NCBI GenBank assembly: GCA_900542185.1
Contig: UQMZ01000021.1
Coordinates: 1 to 62,276 of the forward strand
Direction of reading: 5' to 3'
DNA: 62,276 nucleotides
Source: an uncultured Bacteroidales bacterium
Lineage (GTDB): Bacteria; Bacteroidota; Bacteroidia; Bacteroidales; Muribaculaceae
Below the pieces are notes generated by a model. The model made no database searches, had not been told where the DNA came from, and saw only the letters and a list, made by a program, of their open reading frames with translations. Positions within the stretch are counted from its first letter, which is position 1, and every line of letters begins with the position of its first letter. Shown here one piece after another: positions 1 through 9,146 of the stretch. A program made the position numbers and the translations under genes.

Positions 1-37
1 TTATTCTGTGCGCGGCTGGGACAGCCCACGCTACTAT
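1..37 (-). repeat. R1 palindromic repeat, copy 1
   Basis: This is the reverse-orientation copy of a roughly 32-base element also present at 19016-19047, 19072-19103, 27978-28010 and 28059-28089. The core GCGCGGCTGGGACAGCCC can fold back on itself through GGCTG/CAGCC-type pairing. It lies just past the 3' end of the GH43 gene, as expected of a REP-like intergenic element. The remaining bases to position 81 hold nothing I recognise. Confidence 0.75.
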
Positions 38-81
38 GTTACAGCCTGTCCAGCCTGCCTACTTATTATATCTCTGACTCA

Positions 82-3000
82 TCACTTCAAGATTTTGCTG
101 CCTTTACTGCGGCCGTTGCGGTCGCTATCAAGGCGAACGTAAACGCCAGATGCCATAGGCTCGCTGGCGAGCTTGTGTCCCTGGAGAGTATAGAAACTGG
201 TGCTGACGGGGCCCTCAAGGGCTCCGTCAGTCATTACTGTGTCTATTCCTTCCGTTCCTTGAAGATCCATCGGTGAGATGCCTCGGTGAGTGGGCACCAC
301 GCGCTTGATTGTACCGTCGGGATTGAACTCAAGCTTGTCTATACATACCTCGCGGTGTGTGCCGGGGTCTTTGTTCACGAACTTCTTGTTTATGCGGTGA
401 TAAACGATATACCATTCGTCACGTCCGGGTATCTGAAGCACCGAGTTGTGGCCCGTGCCATATATCTGGTTGTTTCCGTCCTGAATCAACACAATGGGAT
501 CCTCCGCAACCTTGATGGGTCCCATGGGTGAATCAGACGTGCCGTAGGCCACATGGTAATTGCGTGCGCCGGTGTCATCGACTGACCAGAGGAAATAATA
601 CTTGCCGCCACGATAGAATACATACACTCCCTCGCGGAACGCATACGTGGCGAGGCTGCCTCCCTGCGGAGTGATGACGGTGGCATCCTTTATGGTCTTC
701 ATGTCGGGATCGAGACGCGAGGCCACCAGCTGACCGTTACCCCAGTAATAATATGTGTCGCCGGATACGGGGTCGGTGAAGACATCGCTGTCTATCAGCT
801 GGCCGGAGGTGACGTTTGTGTCGATCAATGGATAGCCGAGGTCATGGAAAGGTCCCGTGGGCGAATCGCTGACAGCCATACCGAGCGTCTTGCGGTTCAA
901 CGCGGGGTTGTTGCCGCTGAAGTAGAAATAGTAGCGGTACTTACCGTCCTCAATCTTCTCCTCGATGCAAGGCGCCCAGCCGTTGCCGTCGCTCCATACC
1001 ACGTCGTCGCTTTTCAGGTCGAGTATACAGGTCTCCTTCTGCCAGTTCACCAGGTCGGCCGATGAATAGACGTTGAACTTATAGCCACCCCACCCGGGAA
1101 AGCCGTCGGTGGTGGGATAGATGTAGAAGCGTCCGGTCTTGTTGCTATACATCACTTCGGGGTCGGCTGTGAAACCGGGCAGCACGGGATTGGCCTCGAT
1201 GGCCACCTCTACCCGGAGGTCCTTAGTTGTCTTGCCGTCGGTCAGGGTATATGCGAGGGGGCCCTGCGTGAAGTCGCGGGCTCCATTGGGGGTAATAGTC
1301 GCGCCGATAGAGGGAACTAACTCCGGGTCGAACGATTTCAGATTCACGCCGGGACGGACGGGAACATACACCTTGTCGCCGGTCATCTTGAAATTGTCGG
1401 GACGCACGTTGATGTTTCCCGCGCTCTCCACTTTCAGCGTGACGTCGGAGGGAGGGAACTTCTGCAGCAGACGCTCGGTCTCCTCTGGGGTCAGGGGAAT
1501 CACGGTGCCGTGACGGGGCGTAAACGCGCCGGAAGTGGCCGTCTCCGCACGTAATGTGAAATTGTCCAGGTCCTCGGTCTCGCAGAACTGATAGTGACCG
1601 TTCATATAACAGTCGTACATCAGTATCCACTTATCGGAATTGATGAGGGGGAACACGCCCGCGCCCTCCACGGCCTCGCCTGTGCACTGCAGCGTGGGCG
1701 AGGGCTTACTCCACTGGCTTCCGTCGGGCTGACCCGGCTCGGGCAGCAGACTCTTGGCCGTGACCTTACAGATACCGCCGCTGCCCTCGTTCTTGAAGAA
1801 CATGTGGAACAGCTGCGTGGTCTCGTCCCAGACGATGTCGCAGTCGATGGTGGCCGAACCGCGGTCGTAGAAATAGACGGGGTCGGTCAGCAGACCGGTG
1901 AAGTCGTCGTTGGCATAGCTGTAGTACACCTTGTCGTATTCGCACTTGCCATCATTGGTAAGCAGCGAGTAATATATCAGGTAGCGTCCCTTGGTGCCGT
2001 CGGCGTTGGCGTAGTCGGGATCCCATATCACCTCCGGAGCCCATACGCGGGTCACGTTCTTCCATTCGGGGAACCGGTCGGGGAAATGCACCGTGGAGTG
2101 CGTCCAGTTCACCAGGTCGGTGCTCTTGTACATCACGATGCCACGGTTGGAAGCCCATCCCTCGGCCGACTTCATGTCGGTGGCCACCATATAGAATGTC
2201 TTTCCGTCGGCGCCACGGAGTATATGTGGGTCACGTATGCCTTTCTTTATGGCCACTGTATCGGAAGACATCACGCACTTCCCGCCGTTCAGCGGAGTGT
2301 AGTTGAAACCGTCGCGGCTGATGGCGTAATACAGATTCTCGTCCTCGTTCGAGGGGAAATATGTGAACAGGTATGAGTCATAATTCTCGCGCGGAGCCAC
2401 CACGACCTCGAACTCGCGGTCCAGGCTCCTGCCGTTGCGCGTGGCAGTGGCCGTAAGCGTTACGGGCATGCCCTCCTCCCCTTCCGCCAGCTTCAGCAGC
2501 TTGCCGGCGTCAGTTATATAATCCTTGTTGGCCGACTTCCACGTGATGACAGAGCCTTCCAGCGTGGCGACGGGCAGCTTCACGTCCGAGCGGATGCCCG
2601 ATTTGCGGGTACGCAGCACGATGTTGTCCAGATCATACTCCAGGGCATCGGTATCGTTGAGTTGCGCCAGCACATGGGCCGGATACTTCACGGACTTGGA
2701 GGCAGTGCCCTTGCTGAGCGTCAGCGTCAGCTCCAGATCTACGGCGGGCTTGCCGACATCTGGACGTGTAACATCGCCCTGAGGTGTGATCACCTTGTCA
2801 TTGCTCGACTGCCACTGGCCTGTAATGCCGTTGCCGAACTGCACGGGCAGATTGACGTCTGAACGCACCTGGCTGAAATCGAATGTACGTGTCTTCAGCA
2901 GTTCGTCTATGGCTTGCACGTATACGCCCTTGTTGAGTTCGGCCAGCGAGGAATCGGAGGCCAGTTCGGCAATCTCCGCGGCGGTCAGCGCCGTGTCGTA

Positions 3001-3639
3001 AATCCTGAAATCGGCGTATTTTGCGTCGTTGAGCATCACATCGCCGTTGTAGGGCGAGCGTCCCAGCCAGTTCTGCACCGTGGCTCCGAGGTCAGAGGGA
3101 TGCAGCGCGATGTCGGCCTGAGCCTTCTGCACGCCGTTGATCCACACGGTTGCCTTGCCTCCCTTCTGCACCACGGCCACGTTGACCCACTCTCCCTGCG
3201 GAAACCGCATGTCGGGACTGACGGTCTGCTCGCCGCTCCAGTTGGTCTTACTGATGGAATAGCGGCTCTGGTTGGCACCTAAAAAGGCGTATCCGTTGGA
3301 ACTGGACTGTCCGAAATTGAAGATAAAGTTACCGTTGGCGCCAAGCGATGTGGTGGAAGGTATCATCAGATTGGCCACGATGGCATAGTCACCTTTCAGG
3401 TTCTTGATGATGTCGCCGAGCGAGGTTCCGAAGTCGAACCATCCGCCGCCTGGACCGAGGTCAACGATGCCTTCGTTGCCTATTTTGGTGAGCACGGCGC
3501 CCGACATGGCCTGTCCGGTGTACCGGCCGGAATCATCCTTGGCCGAATCGAACCGGTGACGGAACACCGGTGTGGCGGCATATACGCCGAAAGCCAGCGA
3601 CGCGACCGCCGCTGCACATAACACACGTTTACAATTCAT
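82..3639 (-). CDS. Secreted two-module GH43 glycoside hydrolase with LamG-like domain
   Basis: The 1185-residue protein opens with a signal peptide (MNCKRVLCAAAVASLAFGVYA). A LamG/concanavalin-like domain follows (about 25-230), then an Ig-like linker (about 240-415). Two five-bladed-propeller modules of the GH43 type come next. The first (about 420-720) has its likely catalytic base at D470 in GIRDPHIL, plus VWAPEVIWDP and an acidic EAVEG motif. The second (about 815-1130) has D826 in FTADPEV. The family removes arabinose or xylose from plant polysaccharides such as arabinan and arabinoxylan. The C-terminus (FYTLQG...SGVYVR) resembles the short sorting tails of secreted Bacteroidota proteins. 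The first GH43 module resembles the one in the GH51 fusion at 37341-41921. Exact substrate is not determinable. Confidence 0.88.
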   Translation of the reverse strand: MNCKRVLCAAAVASLAFGVYAATPVFRHRFDSAKDDSGRYTGQAMSGAVLTKIGNEGIVDLGPGGGWFDFGTSLGDIIKNLKGDYAIVANLMIPSTTSLGANGNFIFNFGQSSSNGYAFLGANQSRYSISKTNWSGEQTVSPDMRFPQGEWVNVAVVQKGGKATVWINGVQKAQADIALHPSDLGATVQNWLGRSPYNGDVMLNDAKYADFRIYDTALTAAEIAELASDSSLAELNKGVYVQAIDELLKTRTFDFSQVRSDVNLPVQFGNGITGQWQSSNDKVITPQGDVTRPDVGKPAVDLELTLTLSKGTASKSVKYPAHVLAQLNDTDALEYDLDNIVLRTRKSGIRSDVKLPVATLEGSVITWKSANKDYITDAGKLLKLAEGEEGMPVTLTATATRNGRSLDREFEVVVAPRENYDSYLFTYFPSNEDENLYYAISRDGFNYTPLNGGKCVMSSDTVAIKKGIRDPHILRGADGKTFYMVATDMKSAEGWASNRGIVMYKSTDLVNWTHSTVHFPDRFPEWKNVTRVWAPEVIWDPDYANADGTKGRYLIYYSLLTNDGKCEYDKVYYSYANDDFTGLLTDPVYFYDRGSATIDCDIVWDETTQLFHMFFKNEGSGGICKVTAKSLLPEPGQPDGSQWSKPSPTLQCTGEAVEGAGVFPLINSDKWILMYDCYMNGHYQFCETEDLDNFTLRAETATSGAFTPRHGTVIPLTPEETERLLQKFPPSDVTLKVESAGNINVRPDNFKMTGDKVYVPVRPGVNLKSFDPELVPSIGATITPNGARDFTQGPLAYTLTDGKTTKDLRVEVAIEANPVLPGFTADPEVMYSNKTGRFYIYPTTDGFPGWGGYKFNVYSSADLVNWQKETCILDLKSDDVVWSDGNGWAPCIEEKIEDGKYRYYFYFSGNNPALNRKTLGMAVSDSPTGPFHDLGYPLIDTNVTSGQLIDSDVFTDPVSGDTYYYWGNGQLVASRLDPDMKTIKDATVITPQGGSLATYAFREGVYVFYRGGKYYFLWSVDDTGARNYHVAYGTSDSPMGPIKVAEDPIVLIQDGNNQIYGTGHNSVLQIPGRDEWYIVYHRINKKFVNKDPGTHREVCIDKLEFNPDGTIKRVVPTHRGISPMDLQGTEGIDTVMTDGALEGPVSTSFYTLQGHKLASEPMASGVYVRLDSDRNGRSKGSKILK

Positions 3640-3737
3640 GAAGTTAGATTTTTATAGTATAGATTTGAAAAGTCAAAAAATCAGGAGAAAGGCAGATCAC
3701 TCCGGTTCCTCCGATTACTCCTATTGCCTCTGATCAC

Positions 3738-4229
3738 TCAGAGGCTTGCCTTGATCTTGTCCAGGTTCTGCATGGCCTCGGTCATAGGCACTGCGGTGCG
3801 CTCCATGGCGGTGACCACGGCGCCGGGTATTATGTGCGCCTTGATCTCGGAGGGCGACGGCGTAGCGGGCAGCGCCGCATAGTCGGTGAAGGTCCAGTCG
3901 GTGAAAACCGAGTTGGCCGACAGTCCCTGGCAGTTGAGCCACCAGCCGTCCTTGAGATAAACGGGCATCGACGATTTCGTGATGTCGCTTGGCGCGGGAT
4001 AATATGTCAGATTGCCCTGCGCGTCGAGCGTTACGGCCACCTTGTCGGCATACGGGCCGCTCATCTTGAACACCGTTGCACGAGGTATATAGCCGGTCGT
4101 CGGTCCTGCGACGGGTTGTGTAGCCGGTGCGAGGGCAGTGGCCTGCGTTGTCTCGGCAGCCTTATGACTACACGCAGCGGCAACGCTCAACAGCGCCGCG
4201 GCTCCAAGTATTATTTTTCCTTTTAACAT
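3738..4229 (-). CDS. Small hypothetical lipoprotein
   Basis: The 163-residue protein has a short basic start, a hydrophobic stretch and a lipobox-like SVAAAC, so it is probably lipidated at C20 and anchored in a membrane. An Ala/Thr/Pro-rich linker follows (about 25-45). The globular part mentions no motif I recognise, although its pattern (TVFKMSGPYADKVAVTLDAQG, then YLKDGWWLNCQG) looks like a small beta-rich fold. It lies between the GH43 gene and the choloylglycine-hydrolase-family gene on the same strand, with about 70-100 base gaps, so co-transcription is possible. Function unknown. Confidence 0.75.
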   Translation of the reverse strand: MLKGKIILGAAALLSVAAACSHKAAETTQATALAPATQPVAGPTTGYIPRATVFKMSGPYADKVAVTLDAQGNLTYYPAPSDITKSSMPVYLKDGWWLNCQGLSANSVFTDWTFTDYAALPATPSPSEIKAHIIPGAVVTAMERTAVPMTEAMQNLDKIKASL

Positions 4230-4299
4230 AGTGCTGAATTTGCTATTTATTTTATCCGCTAATTTAGCACTTATTTACAATATACACAAATTTTTAGGC

Positions 4300-5352
4300 T
4301 CAATACATCGGCGTGAACCCCTTGTGCCGCTCCAGATACTTGTTGGCGCAGCCGACTATCTCCGTGTATTTCGAGGTGTCGAGACGGTATATTTCCTTAC
4401 GGTTCAGGTCAATCTTGCCCAGGTCCACGTAATAGTATCCGGGATTGGTCACGATCTCGAAGTAATAGCGCAGGTCGCGGATGTCGGAATAGCTGCGCCA
4501 CTGGGTAGAGCTTAGGTTAGGCTCCCCTTCGATCAGATAAGTGTAAGGCACACAGGAATTGACCAGGACGCTACGCGCTATGGAGACGCCTAAGTCGGTC
4601 TCGGTGACGGGCTGGACATGATGCGCGAAATAATTGGCACGCACGCATCGGTCAGGACTCGTCACGGTGCCCGGCATCATGTTCTTGCCCCCGATTTTTT
4701 CCCAATAGTCGACTATCGCCTTCATGTCGGGCCATTCGGGATCGTTGGTCATGGCGCGGTAGTCCTCCATGTCATAGCATTTCAGGTCGCCGCCGGTAAA
4801 CTCGAAAATCATGCTCTGTCCCGTGGCGTCGGTCACACCCCAGTGCAGGGTCGATACTGTTCCGCCGTCGAAAGTGGCGCCCTGGATGCGGAAGTCCCGC
4901 TTCTCCAGCTGTGCGCGCACCTCGGGCACCGTGGCGTTGTTGTCGAGCAGCCACGCCACGAACACGGCCAGCGACATATAGGGCTTGTCGTTGTCGGCGG
5001 TCATCTTCTCGTAGACCGCGGTCTTACAGAACAGGCCGTTGATTACCAGACCCTTCTCGTTCATTCCTTCCGTAATACCGCCGTCGTAACCCACGGCATA
5101 GACGGCGCCGTATTTCGATTTCCAGCGAATGGCATCGGGCAGATTGGACGACTGCTTCTCGATGCCACGGGGATATACATATAGGTTGGTAGGAATCGGA
5201 GTCTTCCAGTCAAGCGAACGGGCCACCACAAAGAGGGAATCCAGACCCTTGTACACCACGCGCGTACACGCGTCGGCCGGCATCCAGTTGCCCGCCATGG
5301 CCAGCACCGCCAGCGCCGGCGCCACTTTCTTCATAACCTTGTTCATATTCAA
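4300..5352 (-). CDS. Linear amide C-N hydrolase, choloylglycine hydrolase family
   Basis: The 350-residue protein carries a signal peptide ending ADA just before C29, the probable N-terminal nucleophile exposed by processing. R45 and D48 (VARSLDW) sit 16 and 19 residues after the cysteine, the same spacing as Cys2, Arg18 and Asp21 of bile salt hydrolases and penicillin V acylases. A later MTNDPEWP matches the conserved Asn-containing stretch. The family cleaves amide bonds of conjugated bile acids, penicillin V or N-acyl amino acids, and the signal peptide suggests a periplasmic enzyme. Bile salt activity is plausible for a gut organism, but substrate cannot be assigned from sequence. Confidence 0.87.
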   Translation of the reverse strand: MNMNKVMKKVAPALAVLAMAGNWMPADACTRVVYKGLDSLFVVARSLDWKTPIPTNLYVYPRGIEKQSSNLPDAIRWKSKYGAVYAVGYDGGITEGMNEKGLVINGLFCKTAVYEKMTADNDKPYMSLAVFVAWLLDNNATVPEVRAQLEKRDFRIQGATFDGGTVSTLHWGVTDATGQSMIFEFTGGDLKCYDMEDYRAMTNDPEWPDMKAIVDYWEKIGGKNMMPGTVTSPDRCVRANYFAHHVQPVTETDLGVSIARSVLVNSCVPYTYLIEGEPNLSSTQWRSYSDIRDLRYYFEIVTNPGYYYVDLGKIDLNRKEIYRLDTSKYTEIVGCANKYLERHKGFTPMY

Positions 5353-5482
5353 TTAGTTTATAGAGTTTATAAAGTTGAAAAAGTTAAGATAATGGCTTAG
5401 AGCCTGAAGTGAATTTCTCTTAACTTTCTAAACTCATTTAACTTTTTAAACTACAACACCGGGAGGCGGTGATAGGTTTACA

Positions 5483-5514
5483 TTTGTAAGAATCGCGATT
5501 TTTTAGTAACTTTG
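5483..5514 (+). promoter_or_regulatory. Bacteroidota-type promoter for the zapA operon
   Basis: TTTG at 5483-5486 and TAACTTTG at 5507-5514 are separated by 20 bases, matching the -33/-7 pattern of the Bacteroidota primary sigma factor. Transcription should begin near 5521, leaving a leader of only about 10 bases before the ATG at 5531. Confidence 0.65.
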
Positions 5515-5530
5515 TAAAAATTTGGGAGAG

Positions 5531-5824
5531 ATGGCTGCGAATCTGCTGAATGAACTGGAGAATCTGGGAAGGAGCCTTGAGGCCCTGGCCGGAAAATACC
5601 GGGAACTGGAGCGACGCAACCGCATGCTGGAGGAGGAGAACGCCAACCTGAAGCGCGAAGCCTCCGAAGCTATTGAATCGAGAGACCGCGCCCTGAAGGA
5701 CGTCGAGTTTCTTGCCGTCAGCCATAAACTGGCCGACGACCCCGACACTCTGGTAGTGGCCCGCCGTCATATCGCCCATTTGATCCGCAACATCGACCGT
5801 TGCCTTGACATGCTCAGGGAATGA
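5531..5824 (+). CDS. Short coiled-coil protein preceding ZapA
   Basis: The 97-residue protein is almost entirely heptad-rich from residue 1 to about 65 (ELENLGRSLEALAGKYRELE and onward), so it should form a coiled coil. A short C-terminal helix follows (VARRHIAHLIRNIDRCLDML). Size and position directly upstream of zapA suggest a ZapB-like or ZapA-partner role in the division ring, but that is inference from context and fold. I chose the ATG at 5531; an in-frame TTG at 5522 would leave almost no leader after the predicted transcription start. Its stop overlaps an in-frame ATG of the next gene (ATGA at 5821). Confidence 0.8.
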   Translation: MAANLLNELENLGRSLEALAGKYRELERRNRMLEEENANLKREASEAIESRDRALKDVEFLAVSHKLADDPDTLVVARRHIAHLIRNIDRCLDMLRE

Positions 5825-5862
5825 CAGGAGTTCTCCCCGCGAAGCTCCACAATTTGCAACCG

Positions 5863-6159
5863 ATGGACAACACGGAATATATACAGATGACACTAAATAT
5901 AGGCGGTTGCCTCATACCGTTGACCGTCCCTTTCTCCCAACAGGACTTTGTCCGCGACGTCGAAACCAGGGTCTCGACCCTATACAACTCGTGGCGGCAT
6001 AAGTTCACCAAGCGCACCGACCGCGAGATACTGGCCATGGTGGCCTATCAGTTCGCCAATTTCTATATGGAACTGAGCCAGCGGGTGGAACGTGCCAACG
6101 ACATTGTGGCCGAATGCCGGCAGATTGTCGACAACATGGAGTCCCCTGCGGAGTCCTGA
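5863..6159 (+). CDS. zapA: Cell division protein ZapA
   Basis: The 98-residue protein has the ZapA layout: a small N-terminal beta/alpha domain (MTLNIGGCLIPLTVPFSQQD), then a long helix through AMVAYQFANFYMELSQRVER. ZapA binds and bundles FtsZ filaments at mid-cell. I place the start at ATG 5863 because family members begin a few residues before the first strand; an ATG at 5821 that overlaps the previous stop would add 14 residues and remains possible. It follows a coiled-coil gene and precedes a probable 6S RNA. In E. coli too, ssrS follows zapA. Confidence 0.82.
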   Translation: MDNTEYIQMTLNIGGCLIPLTVPFSQQDFVRDVETRVSTLYNSWRHKFTKRTDREILAMVAYQFANFYMELSQRVERANDIVAECRQIVDNMESPAES

Positions 6160-6293
6160 TTCTGTATACATCCCGAATTTTCCAGGTTTCAAGTCGTCAC
6201 CATGAGCTGTCGGGACTGTGATCTGTCACGGTCCTGCGGCTTTGTTGTATATGACCATGAATATATTATTAACTTTCGGAATTATAAACAGAA
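6160..6293 (+). ncRNA. ssrS: Probable 6S RNA (ssrS) between zapA and rny
   Basis: The whole gap folds on paper as one long interrupted hairpin. The outer stem pairs TTCTGT (6160-6165) with ACAGAA (6288-6293) and CCGAA (6173-6177) with TTCGG (6275-6279). A large open region follows, then AGCTG (6205-6209) with CGGCT (6237-6241). The terminal 9-pair hairpin joins 6213-6221 to 6226-6234 with loop TCTG. Closing stem, bubble and terminal stem is the 6S architecture, an RNA that binds RNA polymerase holoenzyme. The zapA neighbourhood supports it. I see no separate promoter, so it may be processed from the zapA transcript. A family-model search would decide. Confidence 0.55.
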
Positions 6294-6314
6294 CCGATAT
6301 AGAACACAATAGAA

Positions 6315-7856
6315 ATGGGAACAGCAATATGGATCATCATAGCGGTGTTTGCGGCGGCAGCCGGAGTGCTGTGCGGCCTGTACGTGAGCCGTTCTAACGC
6401 TCAGAGCCACGCCCGCAGCATCACTGAGGAAGCCCGCAGAGAGGCCGACATGATCAAGGAAAAGATGCAACTCCAGGCCAAGGAGGAGCAGATGAAGATA
6501 CTGGCCGAGGCCGACCGTCAGGCACAGCAGAAACTGCAGAAGGCCCAGAGCTCGGAGCAGCGCGCCAAGCAGCGCGAGCGCGAACTGAACCAGATGCAGG
6601 GCGAGAACCAGCGCCGCAAGCGCGAGCTGGACACGCTGAAAAGTAATCTGGACAACCGCGAGCAGGTGCTGGAGGCCCGCAGCCAGGAGCTGGAGCACAT
6701 CGGGCGTCAGGCACGCGAGGAACTGCAGCGAATCTCCGGACTCAGCGCCGACGAGGCTCGCGAGAAACTGATAGAAAGCCTCAAGGACGAGGCCAAGACC
6801 GCGGCCGCCGGTTACATCAACGACATCATGGACGATGCCAAGATGACCGCCAACAAGGAGGCAAAGCGCATAGTGATACAGAGCATCCAGCGCGTTGCGA
6901 CCGAGACGGCCGTGGAGAACTCCGTGACCGTATTCCACATCGACAACGACGAGATCAAAGGCCGCATCATCGGCCGCGAGGGCCGCAATATCCGCGCCTT
7001 GGAGGCCGCTACCGGTATCGAGATCATAGTGGACGACACCCCCGAGGCCATCGTGCTGTCGGGCTTCGACCCGGTGCGCCGCGAGGTTGCCCGCTTAGCA
7101 TTGCATCAGCTTGTAACCGACGGCCGTATCCATCCCGCACGTATCGAGGAGGTAGTGGCCAAGGTGCGCAAACAGGTGGAGGAAGAAATCATCGAGACCG
7201 GCAAGCGCACCACCATCGACCTGGGCATCCATGGCCTGCATCCGGAGCTGATACGCATGGTAGGCAAGATGAAGTACCGTTCGTCGTATGGCCAGAACCT
7301 GCTGCAGCACAGCCGTGAGACCGCCAACCTCTGCGCCGTGATGGCCAGCGAGCTGGGTCTCAATCCCAAGAAGGCACGCCGCGCGGGTCTGCTGCACGAC
7401 ATAGGCAAGGTGCCCGACGACGAGCCGGAACTGCCGCACGCATTGCTCGGTATGAAACTGGCCGAGAAGTTCAAGGAGAAACCCGACATCTGCAACGCCA
7501 TCGGCGCTCACCACGACGAGGTGGAGCAGACTTCGCTCTTAGCGCCCATCGTACAGGTGTGCGACGCCATTTCGGGCGCACGTCCCGGCGCGCGCCGCGA
7601 GATAGTAGAGGCTTACATCAAGCGCCTCAACGACCTGGAACAGCTGGCACTCTCCTACCCCGGCGTGCTTAAGACATACGCCATCCAGGCGGGCCGCGAA
7701 CTCCGCGTGATAGTGGGCGCCGACAAGATCAGCGACGAGGAGACCGAAAAACTGTCGACCGAAATAGCCAAGAAGATTCAGGACGAGCTGACATATCCGG
7801 GTCAGGTCAAGATAACCGTGATCCGCGAGACGCGCGCCGTAAGCTTCGCCAAATAA
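6315..7856 (+). CDS. rny: Ribonuclease Y
   Basis: The 513-residue protein has the usual RNase Y order and length. An N-terminal membrane helix (about 3-24) is followed by a long charged coiled coil (about 25-200), a KH RNA-binding domain with IIGREGRNIRALE (about 215-280), and an HD phosphohydrolase domain with metal ligands H361 and D362 in LLHDIGK. It is a membrane-anchored endoribonuclease that starts mRNA decay. The next gene, 9 bases downstream, encodes a RicT/PSP1 protein, whose B. subtilis relative works with RNase Y, so the pair probably forms one functional unit. Confidence 0.95.
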   Translation: MGTAIWIIIAVFAAAAGVLCGLYVSRSNAQSHARSITEEARREADMIKEKMQLQAKEEQMKILAEADRQAQQKLQKAQSSEQRAKQRERELNQMQGENQRRKRELDTLKSNLDNREQVLEARSQELEHIGRQAREELQRISGLSADEAREKLIESLKDEAKTAAAGYINDIMDDAKMTANKEAKRIVIQSIQRVATETAVENSVTVFHIDNDEIKGRIIGREGRNIRALEAATGIEIIVDDTPEAIVLSGFDPVRREVARLALHQLVTDGRIHPARIEEVVAKVRKQVEEEIIETGKRTTIDLGIHGLHPELIRMVGKMKYRSSYGQNLLQHSRETANLCAVMASELGLNPKKARRAGLLHDIGKVPDDEPELPHALLGMKLAEKFKEKPDICNAIGAHHDEVEQTSLLAPIVQVCDAISGARPGARREIVEAYIKRLNDLEQLALSYPGVLKTYAIQAGRELRVIVGADKISDEETEKLSTEIAKKIQDELTYPGQVKITVIRETRAVSFAK

Positions 7857-7865
7857 CCAGGCCCT

Positions 7866-9128
7866 ATGGACAAGTCAATAAAGTCCCAAGGGTTCGGCGA
7901 CGGGTGTCCGCGCGCCAAACTGCAGGCGCTGAACTGGCTGGAGGGCGTGTCGGGCAACGACGACTGCAACATCGTGGAGGTCGCCTTCAAAAACACGCGC
8001 ACCGGCTATTACGTCAACGCCGAGCCCCTGGACCTGCACATAGGCGACATGGTGGTGGTGGAATCGTCGCCGGGCTATGACATAGGCCGCGTCAACATGA
8101 CGGGGCGTCTGGTGCGCCTGCAGATGCGCAAGGCGCAGCTCAAGGACGACCAGGAGCTGAAGAAGGTGCTGCGGTTCGCCACCAAGACCGAGATGGAACG
8201 CGCCGAGGAGGCCCACGACCGCGAGCACGACACCATGATACGCGCCCGCAAGATTGCCGAGGACCTGAGCCTCGACATGAAGATAGGCGACGTGGAGTAT
8301 CAGGCGGACGGAGTCAAGGCCATATTCTACTACATAGCCGACGAGCGCGTGGATTTCCGCACGCTGATACGTGTGCTGGCCGAGACATTCAAGGTGCGCG
8401 TGGAGATGCGCCAGATCGGCGCGCGTCAGGAGGCCGGCCGCATCGGCGGAATCGGTCCCTGCGGACGCCCGCTGTGCTGTTCGCAGTGGATGACCAAGTT
8501 CAATTCCGTAGGCACCGGAGCGGCGCGCATACAGGACCTGTCCATGAGCCCGCAGAAACTGGCCGGCCAGTGTGCCAAGCTGAAATGCTGCATCAATTTC
8601 GAGACTGCCGTATATGCCGAGGCCCAGAAACAGATTCCGGGCAAGGACATCCAGCTGGAGACCAAGGACAACCTGTACTACCTGTTCAAGAGCGACATTC
8701 TGGCGCGTATGGTGACATACAGCACCGACCGCAAGATACCGGCCAACTTAGTGACCATTTCGGCTGCCCGGGCCTTCGAAATCGTGGCCCTCAACAAGCA
8801 GGGCGTCAAGCCCGATTCGCTTCTGTCCGACGACCAGCGCGCCGAAGACGAACAGAAGAAAGTGGTGGATCTGGCAGAGCAGGACGACCTGACACGCTTC
8901 GACAAGTCGCGACGCCGCAAGAAAAAGGGCAACAACAGGCAGAATGCCGGCCGTAAGGATAGCAACAACGCGCAGAAAAAGGATGGCCAGCAGCCCAATC
9001 AGAAGAAGGAAGGCCAGCAGCCTAACCAGAAACGTGAGGGAGCGCAGAACGGCCAGCAGAACCAGAACCGTCACCGACAGCGTCAGCAGCAACAGAAGAA
9101 ACAGGGCGACAAAAAACCGCAGGAATAA
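7866..9128 (+). CDS. ricT: RicT/PSP1-domain protein
   Basis: The 420-residue protein contains the PSP1 C-terminal domain with the signature RIGGIGPCGRPLCCSQW and a second cysteine cluster CAKLKCC. The cysteines are C199, C204, C205, C236, C241 and C242. In B. subtilis, RicT (YaaT) joins RicA and RicF, carries iron-sulfur clusters through such cysteines, and steers RNase Y processing. The region after about residue 340 is a low-complexity Lys/Gln/Asn-rich tail, likely disordered and possibly RNA-binding. It sits 9 bases after rny and 18 before gldH. The domain is clear; the RNase Y link is inference from neighbours and known relatives. Confidence 0.88.
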   Translation: MDKSIKSQGFGDGCPRAKLQALNWLEGVSGNDDCNIVEVAFKNTRTGYYVNAEPLDLHIGDMVVVESSPGYDIGRVNMTGRLVRLQMRKAQLKDDQELKKVLRFATKTEMERAEEAHDREHDTMIRARKIAEDLSLDMKIGDVEYQADGVKAIFYYIADERVDFRTLIRVLAETFKVRVEMRQIGARQEAGRIGGIGPCGRPLCCSQWMTKFNSVGTGAARIQDLSMSPQKLAGQCAKLKCCINFETAVYAEAQKQIPGKDIQLETKDNLYYLFKSDILARMVTYSTDRKIPANLVTISAARAFEIVALNKQGVKPDSLLSDDQRAEDEQKKVVDLAEQDDLTRFDKSRRRKKKGNNRQNAGRKDSNNAQKKDGQQPNQKKEGQQPNQKREGAQNGQQNQNRHRQRQQQQKKQGDKKPQE

Positions 9129-9146
9129 ACCGTAATTTAAAACCGA

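Noticed and set aside
82..5352. Polysaccharide utilisation locus
   Set aside because: The GH43, lipoprotein and amidase genes lack a SusC/SusD pair and a regulator nearby; the same is true around 37341-41921.
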